Assembly: GCA_003520205.1 (NCBI GenBank)
Contig: DOVG01000125.1
Location: forward strand, 1 to 5,185
From: Lachnospiraceae bacterium
Lineage (GTDB): Bacteria > Bacillota > Clostridia > Lachnospirales > Lachnospiraceae
Reading direction: 5' to 3'
DNA: 5,185 bases
The translations under genes were made by a program, and so were the position numbers. The notes beneath the pieces are model-generated. The model had not been told where the DNA came from. It worked only from the letters and a program-made list of their open reading frames with translations, and made no database searches. This document shows, piece by piece, positions 1 to 5,185 of this stretch. How positions within the stretch are numbered: the first letter of the stretch is position 1; every line of letters starts with the position of its first letter.

Positions 1-915
1 GATACAGAGGATGAAGTGGAAATAGTTCTATCCGGAGTATCAATGGAAAATCAAACTGCCCCATGTATATATGTAAAAAATGCAGATAAGGTAACTATCT
101 CTACGGAAAATGAAAGTACACTTTCTGTTACAGGCAGCTTCGAGGCAGATGGCGATACAAATCTGGATGCAGTTATCTTCTCGAAGGATGACCTAATCAT
201 GGATGGCTCTGGTATACTGAATGTTAATTCTTCTGATAATGCAATAACAAGTAAGGATGACCTTGAAATAAAGAATGGAACATATAATATCCAGTGTACA
301 GGAAATGCCATGGAAGCTCATGATGAGATAGAAATATCAGAGGGGACAATTAATATAACAGGATGTAACGATGGACTTCATGCAGAGGATAGTGATGATG
401 ATTCTATAGGTTCAGTGCTCATAACAGGTGGTACATTTAATATAAATGCGACAGATGATGCTATTCATGGAACTACTACAGTTCAGATAGATGGCGGCGA
501 CATGACTCTCGTGGGCGGTGAATGTATAGAAGGAACGTACATAACTATAAATGATGGAAGTATAGATATATCTGCAAGTGATGATGGTATAAATGCTGCA
601 GCCAAGTCAAGTAAGTACAGTACTCCGACCTTCGAGATGAATGGTGGTGATGTAACAATCAATATGGGGGCTGGAGATACAGACGGTGTTGATTCAAATG
701 GTGATATATATATTAATGGAGGAAATCTTTCGATTACTGGGCAGTCAACATTTGATTATGATGGAAATGCAGTTTATAACGGAGGAACTATCATAGAAAA
801 TGGAACTACAACGAACACTATAACTAATCAGATGATGGGTGGTTCCAATGGAGGTTTCGGTAAAGGCTTTGGAGGTGGAATGGGTCCTGAAAATAATAAT
901 CATAGGGGATTTTAG
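1..915 (+). CDS. Cthe_2159/DUF4353-type carbohydrate-binding beta-solenoid protein, 3' part
   Basis: The reading frame is open from base 1 to a TAG at 913-915, giving 304 visible residues; the true start and signal peptide lie upstream. A GTG at 16-18 is in frame, but family-like sequence (SGVSMENQ...CIYVKNADKVTI) spans it, so I do not take it as the start. About eight imperfect coils of 20-30 residues follow. Each carries a short beta strand ending in GG, DG or NG, then a beta strand of the type TINIT or SIDIS, then an Asp-rich turn (NATDDAIHG, SASDDGINA). This is the pattern of right-handed parallel beta-helices of the Cthe_2159 (DUF4353) family, which are secreted or surface proteins. The characterised member binds acidic polysaccharide/cellulose and carries calcium ions. 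The end is a Gly/Met/Phe-rich tail (residues about 278-304), common in this family. Calcium binding and substrate here are inferred. There is no membrane anchor in the visible part. Confidence 0.85.
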   Translation, partial: DTEDEVEIVLSGVSMENQTAPCIYVKNADKVTISTENESTLSVTGSFEADGDTNLDAVIFSKDDLIMDGSGILNVNSSDNAITSKDDLEIKNGTYNIQCTGNAMEAHDEIEISEGTINITGCNDGLHAEDSDDDSIGSVLITGGTFNINATDDAIHGTTTVQIDGGDMTLVGGECIEGTYITINDGSIDISASDDGINAAAKSSKYSTPTFEMNGGDVTINMGAGDTDGVDSNGDIYINGGNLSITGQSTFDYDGNAVYNGGTIIENGTTTNTITNQMMGGSNGGFGKGFGGGMGPENNNHRGF

Positions 916-922
916 AAGTCAG

Positions 923-951
923 TTGACATACGCCCTAAAGTAGCGTAAATT
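923..951 (+). promoter_or_regulatory. Candidate sigma-A-type promoter for the 96-residue gene
   Basis: A perfect -35 hexamer TTGACA (923-928) is followed after 17 bp by TAAATT (946-951), a fair -10 match. Transcription would start near 958 and leave a leader of about 120 nt before the ATG at 1080. The -10 lies inside an AT-rich inverted-repeat zone (CCTAAA at 934-939 against TTTAGG at 956-961, and the palindrome TAAATTTA at 946-953), which could be an operator or simply low complexity. The call rests on the hexamers and spacing alone. Confidence 0.5.
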
Positions 952-1079
952 TATATTTAGGCAGTAACTTTTCAGTTGGGTGGGTATATACAGAATCAGC
1001 TTTTTAATGCTTATTTATAAATGCCTGTATTCGTAACTGGAGAGGTTAAAATTTTATATAAGTAGGGAGGTATTACATT

Positions 1080-1370
1080 ATGGACAATCAGGAGAAAGTA
1101 GTGATCTTTGAGAACGATTCATGGACTATCGAGTTAAGACCTCGTAACAATGTGCATGAAGGAGAACCCAATATGAAGGTTTGGGTTACCAGAGAAGGTA
1201 GCGAGGTAGCCCAGTATAGCAGCAAATTCCGTGGATATGGACATTATATGGATCATGAAGAACTTCTTCCGCCTAAGATAGTAGAAGTAGCAAAAAAGGC
1301 ATGGGAAAAGCTGAAAGATGCACCTCTCGATGAATCGCTTATAGAAGAAATGAAATCTATTGCTGAATAA
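1080..1370 (+). CDS. Uncharacterised 96-residue cytoplasmic protein
   Basis: I do not recognise this protein. The ATG at 1080 has a strong ribosome binding site (GGGAGG, 1065-1070) nine bases upstream, and the frame ends at a TAA at 1368-1370, so the start is well supported. There is no signal peptide or hydrophobic segment and no cysteine. Residues about 6-50 look beta-rich (VVIFEND, WTIELRP, MKVWVTR), followed by a Gly/Tyr/His stretch (FRGYGHYMDHEE) and LLPPKI. Residues about 64-95 look like one or two charged amphipathic helices (KIVEVAKKAWEKL, ESLIEEMKSIAE). It appears to be transcribed alone, with a candidate promoter at 923-951 and a strong terminator at 1401-1432, so it is not obviously part of the downstream two-component operon. 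Codon use is like that of its neighbours. A small protein of unknown role is the honest call; it is probably a real gene given the ribosome binding site and terminator. Confidence 0.8.
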   Translation: MDNQEKVVIFENDSWTIELRPRNNVHEGEPNMKVWVTREGSEVAQYSSKFRGYGHYMDHEELLPPKIVEVAKKAWEKLKDAPLDESLIEEMKSIAE

Positions 1371-1400
1371 AGTTATACCGAATTAAAGATATATGTTTAT

Positions 1401-1432
1401 AAAACCGCAGTTCGTAATGAATTGCGGTTTTT
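1401..1432 (+). terminator. Intrinsic terminator after the 96-residue gene
   Basis: A hairpin pairs 1401-1413 with 1419-1431 (13 bp with one G-U pair, core ACCGCA/TGCGGT) around a 5-nt loop (GTAAT). The 3' arm ends in a run of five T (1428-1432). Because the 5' arm begins with AAAA, it could also work on the opposite strand, though no convergent gene is seen. It separates the small gene from the two-component operon. Confidence 0.9.
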
Positions 1433-1522
1433 ATAATGCGTGCTTAACTTTTTGTTGCACCAGCTATATTATGATAGCAGCATAAGTGTTCATACTGTGT
1501 TAGTAAAAAGAATACTTTATTA

Positions 1523-1551
1523 TTCCGAACTTTTACCGGATATGATAGAAT
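1523..1551 (+). promoter_or_regulatory. Candidate extended -10 promoter of the two-component operon
   Basis: TAGAAT (1546-1551) is preceded by TGn (1543-1545), an extended -10. Seventeen bases upstream is only a poor -35 (TTCCGA, 1523-1528). Extended -10 promoters tolerate a weak -35, so this is a reasonable constitutive or moderate promoter giving a leader of about 30 nt before the GAGGAG ribosome binding site (1571-1576). TATGAT (1541-1546) overlaps it and is an alternative -10. No TTAA repeat array like the one at 3543-3580 is seen here. Confidence 0.45.
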
Positions 1552-1585
1552 AGTTACCGTAATTTTAAATGAGGAGAAATAGTTA

Positions 1586-2278
1586 ATGGAAGTAAGTGTA
1601 CTTATTGTAGACGATGAGGTAGAACTGGCCGAGTCTACTGCAGAATACTTTAATATGTTTGACGTTCCGTCTAAATGTGTATTTAATGCTATAGAGGCAA
1701 TAGAGTTTTTGAAGTCAAATACTGTTAAGCTGATTCTTCTGGATATCAATCTTGGTAAGGATAGTGGTATGTCGGGATTTGACCTATGTAAGAAACTCAG
1801 GGAAACAATCGACGTGCCGATTCTGTTTATAAGCGCAAGGTCAAGTGACGATGATATGGTTATAGCACTGAATATCGGTGGCGATGATTATATAACTAAA
1901 CCATATTCTCTGAATGTGCTTTATGCAAAGGTAAAGGCTGTTCTTAAAAGATACGAAAAGACCATACCGGTAGAGGAACATACACAGATCTGCTTTGGAG
2001 ATATTATTATAGATATTGACTCGGCTATGGTAAAGAAAAACGGACAATATCTAAAGCTTACGGCTATAGAGTATAAGCTGCTGGTTTATCTGGTAACACA
2101 CAAGAACAGAGTTATTTCTAAAAATGAAATCTTTGATAATGTCTGGGAGGACAGCTTTGTTTCAGAAGGAACTCTTAATGTTCATTTAAGACATCTGAGA
2201 GAAAAACTGGAGGAGGATCCCAATAATCCTGAATACATAAAAACAGTAAGGGGAATGGGATTAATGTTTAATCTATGA
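1586..2278 (+). CDS. OmpR/PhoB-family response regulator
   Basis: This is a 230-residue DNA-binding response regulator, the usual length. The receiver domain (about 3-122) has the acidic pair D9/D10, the phospho-acceptor D53 (in ILLDINL), the switch Ser S83 and the conserved K105 in TKPY. The winged-helix effector domain (about 134-229) has the PhoB-type pattern: LTAIEYKLLVYL, a helix starting at SKNEIF, a probable recognition helix at about 193-205 (SEGTLNVHLRHLR) and a wing at TVRGMG. The wing ends GLMF where most relatives have GYRF/Y, a mild departure. The ATG at 1586 follows GAGGAG (1571-1576) by nine bases. The stop codon overlaps the kinase start (ATGA), so the two are translationally coupled partners. 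The likely target is the promoter upstream of 3651, where 11-bp-spaced repeats occur. The cognate signal is unknown. Confidence 0.95.
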   Translation: MEVSVLIVDDEVELAESTAEYFNMFDVPSKCVFNAIEAIEFLKSNTVKLILLDINLGKDSGMSGFDLCKKLRETIDVPILFISARSSDDDMVIALNIGGDDYITKPYSLNVLYAKVKAVLKRYEKTIPVEEHTQICFGDIIIDIDSAMVKKNGQYLKLTAIEYKLLVYLVTHKNRVISKNEIFDNVWEDSFVSEGTLNVHLRHLREKLEEDPNNPEYIKTVRGMGLMFNL

Positions 2279-3534
2279 GAAAATTTATAGCTTTATTTTG
2301 TTTAGTTGCATTTCTGGTGCTTATAATGCCCTGTTTAAACATAGCTTTTAGTGATTATAAAACAGTTTCAAATCTTGATACTGTAGAAGTAAATGCTGTG
2401 ATTTCTGAAATAGAGAAGTCATGGGGAACTGATGCTGATTATCCTGATAGCAGCTTTGATTATGCAGTACTGGATGATAAAGAGGAAATTCTTTATAAAA
2501 ATGGTAATGCAAATGACGCAAACTCTATAGTTAAAGCTACATCCAACAGAGATACTATAAGAGACATAATTGTAGATGATAAAGTAGTAGGAAAGCTGAT
2601 TATCTACAACCATATGATTGACTTGGAAAAGAATATTGAAGCAAAGCTTGTTCTTGAATATCTGGGGGCGGCATTAGTTGCATTTATAGTTATACTTCTT
2701 GCTTTTCTCTGGATAGAGCTAAGGGTTGTGAAGCCGTTTGACAGTATGAAGGAATTCGCTGTGTCGGTAGCGTCAGGGGATCTGGATAAACCGCTTATGA
2801 TGGACAGACTTCATTTGTTTGGTGCATTTACAGAGAGCTTCGATATCATGCGTGAAGAACTGGCAGTGGCACGTGAAAGAGAGCTTAAAGCAAATATAAG
2901 TAAGAAGGAGCTTGTGGCACAGCTGAGTCATGATATCAAAACTCCTGTTGCTTCCATAAAGGCGATGTCCGAGCTCTTATCAGTCAAGGAGGACAGAGAA
3001 GAACTTAGGACGAAAATAGTGGCTATAGGTGAAAAGGCAGATCATATAGACAGGCTGGTATCGAACCTTTTTACTTCTACTATGCAGGAGCTGGATAAAA
3101 TGGAAGTGAGTACTTCAGATATGGAAAGTACAGCTCTGGAACAGATAATAAAAGAAACCGACAACAGAGATCTTATAAAGAGCTTGGAAATACCTGAATG
3201 TATATTCTTATGTGACAGAATAAGAGTGACACAGGTTATTAGTAATATTATTTATAATTCTTATAAATATGCTAATACTAATATATATGTACATGGAAAA
3301 ACCGATAAGGACACTCTGTCAGTAAGCTTTACAGACAGAGGAGGTGGAGTAAAGGTCGAAGAACTAGGTATAATTACGAAGAAATATAAACGAGGTGCCA
3401 ATGCAGAGGGAATTCAGGGTACAGGACTTGGACTCGCTATTGCTAAGGAACTTATGGAAAATATGGAAGGGAGTCTTGAAGTTGCAAATGCTGATGGAGG
3501 CTTTAGAGTAACTATCAGCTTTAAACTGACTTAA
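2275..3534 (+). CDS. Membrane sensor histidine kinase (HAMP-HisKA-HATPase)
   Basis: A 419-residue kinase that autophosphorylates and passes phosphate to the regulator just upstream. Order: TM1 (about 4-25); extracellular sensor of about 100 residues (27-125), whose pattern YAVLDDKEEILYKNG...VVGKLIIYN resembles a PAS-like/single Cache fold; TM2 (about 130-147); HAMP linker (about 148-200, conserved P154) containing LFGAFTESFDIMREEL, common in clostridial kinases; HisKA with phosphorylated H219 in SHDIKTP; and HATPase_c with N-box N328, G1 box D354-R-G-G-G and G2 box GTGLGL (382-387). All catalytic motifs are intact. The start overlaps the regulator stop by four bases. The nearest purine-rich tract (AGGGGA, 2249-2254) is 20 bases away, so translation probably depends on coupling. 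The sizeable external domain argues against the BceS/intramembrane-sensing kinase type, despite the ABC transporter nearby. The ligand cannot be read from sequence. Confidence 0.95.
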   Translation: MRKFIALFCLVAFLVLIMPCLNIAFSDYKTVSNLDTVEVNAVISEIEKSWGTDADYPDSSFDYAVLDDKEEILYKNGNANDANSIVKATSNRDTIRDIIVDDKVVGKLIIYNHMIDLEKNIEAKLVLEYLGAALVAFIVILLAFLWIELRVVKPFDSMKEFAVSVASGDLDKPLMMDRLHLFGAFTESFDIMREELAVARERELKANISKKELVAQLSHDIKTPVASIKAMSELLSVKEDREELRTKIVAIGEKADHIDRLVSNLFTSTMQELDKMEVSTSDMESTALEQIIKETDNRDLIKSLEIPECIFLCDRIRVTQVISNIIYNSYKYANTNIYVHGKTDKDTLSVSFTDRGGGVKVEELGIITKKYKRGANAEGIQGTGLGLAIAKELMENMEGSLEVANADGGFRVTISFKLT

Positions 3535-3542
3535 ACATAAAA

Positions 3543-3580
3543 TTAAGAAAAAATTAATGTTCCGCTAAAGACTATTAATC
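3543..3580 (+). promoter_or_regulatory. Tandem TTAA repeats, candidate response-regulator binding site
   Basis: Four similar half sites occur in one phase: TTAA at 3543 and 3554, CTAA at 3565, and TTAA at 3575 (spacing 11, 11, 10). The first two lie inside the longer repeat AAAATTAA (3539-3546 and 3550-3557). Two ATTAAT palindromes (3553-3558 and 3574-3579) sit exactly 21 bp, two helical turns, apart. PhoB/PhoP/OmpR-type regulators bind direct repeats with 11-bp phase that overlap the -35 region, ending about 10 bp before the -10, as here. Assignment to the neighbouring regulator is inference, and TTAA is common in AT-rich DNA. Confidence 0.45.
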
Positions 3581-3590
3581 TTATTGCTCC

Positions 3591-3596
3591 TATAAT
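3591..3596 (+). promoter_or_regulatory. -10 element (TATAAT) of the Ig-like protein/ABC operon
   Basis: A perfect TATAAT lies 54 bases before the ATG at 3651. The bases at the expected -35 position (about 3568-3573, AAGACT) do not resemble TTGACA, which fits an activator-dependent promoter served by the repeats at 3543-3580. The transcript would start near 3603 with a short leader containing an imperfect hairpin (TGCAT at 3600-3604 against ATGCA at 3619-3623). No terminator is seen between the kinase stop and this site, so read-through from the kinase is also possible. Confidence 0.55.
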
Positions 3597-3650
3597 AAAT
3601 GCATAAAATGTTTGTTTAATGCAAAGTAAATAAAAAGGAGAAAAAGTATT

Positions 3651-4607
3651 ATGAGTACTAGAGGAACATTTTTATTGCGTCGTAGACTAACTAAAGCAGT
3701 TGCATTAGTTGCAGCAGCCGCTATCATGGTTGGCGCTACGCTTGGTTTATCAAAAGGAAAAGCAGGCACAGTTAATGCCGCTTATACAACACCTAGACTT
3801 ATGGTTACAGGTTGTGACATAAAGGGTAAAAATGTAAAAGCAGGTTCAGAGTTCGATATGGTGATTCATTTAAGAAATGAATCTGATAGTACAAAGCTCA
3901 CAAATATAAAACTTAAGCTTTCAAGTGAAAACAATCAGATTGTTCCTACATCAGGTTCTGATTCAATCTATATAGATGAGCTTGAAAAAGAAGAAGAAAC
4001 AGATGTATCAGTAAAGATGAAAGCTAAAGAAGATCTGGAACAGAAGAATTATACAGTAAGTGTTGCATATGCATATGAGAACAGCTGGGGCGAATCATTT
4101 GATGACAGTGCAAGCCTTACAGTTCCTGTAGTTCAGGAGTCTAAGATAGGTGTTTCAGAGTTAAAGCTTACAAAATCAGAAGTAGAATTAAATGGTAAGA
4201 CAAGTCTTAGTTTCAAGGTTAATAATATGGGGCTTGATAAGCTTAGAAATGTAACAGTTGATTTTAGTGGTGATACAATTAAGGAAATATCATACTTTGT
4301 TGGAACAATCGAATCAGGTGAAAGCGGAACTGTAGATATGACAATCACACCTGATAAGGTAGGAAGTGATGATATACATATCAAGGTTACTTATGAAGAT
4401 GTACTTGGTAAATCAAAGACATTGGAAGAGAAGACAAGCTTCGTAGTTAATGAAGAGAAAGTAGAAGCTGATACAGCTGAAGCTTCTCCGGAAGCAGCCC
4501 AGGCAAGTATGCCAGTAGGACCTATAGCAGGACTTATCGGTGTAATCGTGGCTATAATAGTAATCGTAAATATAATCAAGAAGCAGAGACAGAAGAAGTA
4601 CGAATAA
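3651..4607 (+). CDS. Exported Ig-like (CARDB/NEW3-type, COG1361-like) protein with C-terminal membrane anchor
   Basis: A 318-residue predicted type I membrane protein. The N-terminus has a basic region (RRRLTK, 10-15), a hydrophobic stretch (16-33) and a likely signal peptidase site near N42-A43-A44. The first beta-sandwich domain (about 46-160) shows PRLMVTG, AGSEFDMVIHLRN and YTVSVAYAYE. The second (about 163-270) shows KVNNMGLDKLRNVTVDF, YFVGTIESGESG and VTYEDVLGK. Both patterns are typical of the COG1361 'S-layer-like' and CARDB/NEW3 modules of clostridia. A linker rich in Glu and Ala (about 271-289) leads to one membrane span (about 291-309) and a basic cytoplasmic tail (KKQRQKKYE). There is a single cysteine (C55). 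The ribosome binding site AAGGAG (3635-3640) lies ten bases before the ATG. It sits 48 bases upstream of an ABC ATPase gene, probably in one operon. Such proteins often neighbour MacB-like transporters, so an extracellular accessory or substrate-capturing role is plausible but unproven; a structural surface protein is the alternative. Confidence 0.85.
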   Translation: MSTRGTFLLRRRLTKAVALVAAAAIMVGATLGLSKGKAGTVNAAYTTPRLMVTGCDIKGKNVKAGSEFDMVIHLRNESDSTKLTNIKLKLSSENNQIVPTSGSDSIYIDELEKEEETDVSVKMKAKEDLEQKNYTVSVAYAYENSWGESFDDSASLTVPVVQESKIGVSELKLTKSEVELNGKTSLSFKVNNMGLDKLRNVTVDFSGDTIKEISYFVGTIESGESGTVDMTITPDKVGSDDIHIKVTYEDVLGKSKTLEEKTSFVVNEEKVEADTAEASPEAAQASMPVGPIAGLIGVIVAIIVIVNIIKKQRQKKYE

Positions 4608-4655
4608 TATTCTAGTAAAAAAGCTTTAACTGATAAGCTATAAAAGGAAAATAAA

Positions 4656-5185
4656 ATGGAAGAAAAGAACACTATTATAAAAACAGATAAGCTCTGTAAA
4701 TCCTTTACAGCCGGTGGTGTCCAGCATCATATCATCAAGAATATGGATCTGGAAATCTATGATGGTGATTTCACGGTAATCATGGGATCATCAGGAGCTG
4801 GTAAGTCGACGCTTCTGTATGCTCTTTCAGGAATGGATAAGGCAAGTCTGGGTAAGATTATCTTCTGTGAGAAAAATATAACTAAGTTCACGAGTGACCA
4901 GCTGGCTATATTCAGAAGAAGACATTGTGGATTTGTGTTCCAGCAGATACATCTTATCGGAACTATGAGTATCCTGGACAATGTTCTTGCAGCAGGGCTG
5001 CTTACCGGACAAAATAAGAGGAAGCTTGCTGAAACTGCTAAGGATCTTCTTCAGAAGGTTGGTATAGAGAAGAAACTTTGGAACAAATTCCCTAATCAGC
5101 TGTCGGGTGGTGAAGCGCAGCGTGTCGGAATAGTCAGAGCACTTATAAATAAACCAGATATGGTTTTTGCAGATGAGCCGACTGG
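4656..5185 (+). CDS. ABC transporter ATP-binding protein, LolD/MacB class (3' truncated by window)
   Basis: The ATG at 4656 follows AAGGAA (4644-4649) by six bases, and the frame stays open to the window edge, giving 176 full residues of an expected 220-250. It holds Walker A (GSSGAGKS, 44-51), the Q-loop glutamine Q96 in GFVFQQIHL, the ABC signature LSGGE (149-153) followed by AQRVGIVRAL, and Walker B with D173 and the catalytic E174 in ADEPTG. The D-loop and H-loop histidine lie beyond the edge. RRRHCGFVFQ and TMSILDNV are typical of the LolD/MacB/FtsE-like group, whose ATPases drive FtsX-fold permeases in export, lipoprotein release or peptide resistance. It is probably co-transcribed with the Ig-like membrane protein upstream, and a FtsX/MacB-type permease gene is expected next. 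The Bce-type peptide-resistance pump is an alternative, but the neighbouring kinase is not of the usual BceS form. Confidence 0.93.
   Translation, partial: MEEKNTIIKTDKLCKSFTAGGVQHHIIKNMDLEIYDGDFTVIMGSSGAGKSTLLYALSGMDKASLGKIIFCEKNITKFTSDQLAIFRRRHCGFVFQQIHLIGTMSILDNVLAAGLLTGQNKRKLAETAKDLLQKVGIEKKLWNKFPNQLSGGEAQRVGIVRALINKPDMVFADEPT

Noticed and set aside
16..18. GTG as the start of the first gene
   Set aside because: The frame is open to base 1, sequence typical of the family runs across it, and no ribosome binding site or signal peptide is present.
934..961. CCTAAA/TTTAGG inverted repeat after the first gene as a terminator
   Set aside because: Six AT-rich base pairs around a 16-nt loop with no T tract directly after; it overlaps the promoter candidate instead. 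I see no clear terminator for the first gene.
1463..1478. Inverted repeat GCTAT-6 nt-ATAGC upstream of the two-component promoter
   Set aside because: Only 5 bp per arm in AT-rich DNA and about 65 bp from the candidate -10; it could be an operator but nothing else supports it.
1444..1749. Reverse-strand open frames here and opposite the other genes
   Set aside because: They lie antisense to well-supported genes, lack ribosome binding sites and have compositions typical of shadow frames.
3678..3695. RRRLTK resembling a twin-arginine (Tat) signal
   Set aside because: The match to the S/T-RRxFLK consensus is loose, and basic n-regions are normal in Gram-positive Sec signals.
3798..3818. Lipobox-like VTGC around C55 of the Ig-like protein
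   Set aside because: It lies about 20 residues after the hydrophobic signal core and after a better signal peptidase I site, and the protein already has a C-terminal membrane anchor.
4621..4640. Small hairpin (AGCTT/AAGCT) between the Ig-like gene and the ABC ATPase
   Set aside because: Only 5 bp with an 8-nt loop and no following T run; it does not look like a terminator, so I treat the two genes as one operon.
1..5185. CRISPR arrays, tRNA/rRNA genes, insertion sequences or phage attachment sites
   Set aside because: I looked on both strands and saw no regular spaced repeats, cloverleaf, transposase or terminal inverted repeats.

Overview
The window is AT-rich, and every supported gene lies on the + strand. 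Purine-rich Shine-Dalgarno sites, Gram-positive promoter elements, and the style of the kinase, the Ig-like surface protein and the carbohydrate-binding protein all suggest an anaerobic Firmicute. The Lachnospiraceae (Butyrivibrio/Roseburia-like clostridia) are the most likely group. This is family resemblance only; there is no rRNA or marker gene here to settle it.

Layout. (1) 1-915: the 3' part of a gene for a secreted beta-solenoid 'carbohydrate-binding domain' protein (Cthe_2159/DUF4353 type), open at the left edge. (2) 916-1432: a self-contained transcription unit with a candidate promoter, a leader of about 120 nt, a 96-residue orphan gene of unknown function and a strong intrinsic terminator. 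(3) 1433-3534: a promoter region followed by a two-component system. This is an OmpR/PhoB-type response regulator whose stop overlaps the start (ATGA) of a membrane histidine kinase with an extracellular sensor of about 100 residues. (4) 3535-3650: a regulatory gap with four TTAA-like half sites spaced 11/11/10 bp, ending 10-12 bp before a perfect TATAAT that has no good -35. This looks like an activator-dependent promoter for a PhoB-family regulator. (5) 3651-4607: an exported protein with two Ig-like (CARDB/NEW3, COG1361 style) domains and a single C-terminal membrane anchor. (6) 4656-5185: an ABC ATPase of the LolD/MacB class, cut off by the right edge just after Walker B.

How they may work together. 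The kinase probably senses an extracellular or envelope signal and phosphorylates the regulator. The regulator then probably drives the downstream operon of Ig-like membrane protein and ABC ATPase, with an FtsX/MacB-type permease expected beyond the window. The most interesting hypothesis is that the anchored Ig-like protein is the extracellular partner of the ABC transporter, in the place a MacA-type adaptor would hold. The architecture is directly visible; the regulation and partnership are inference.
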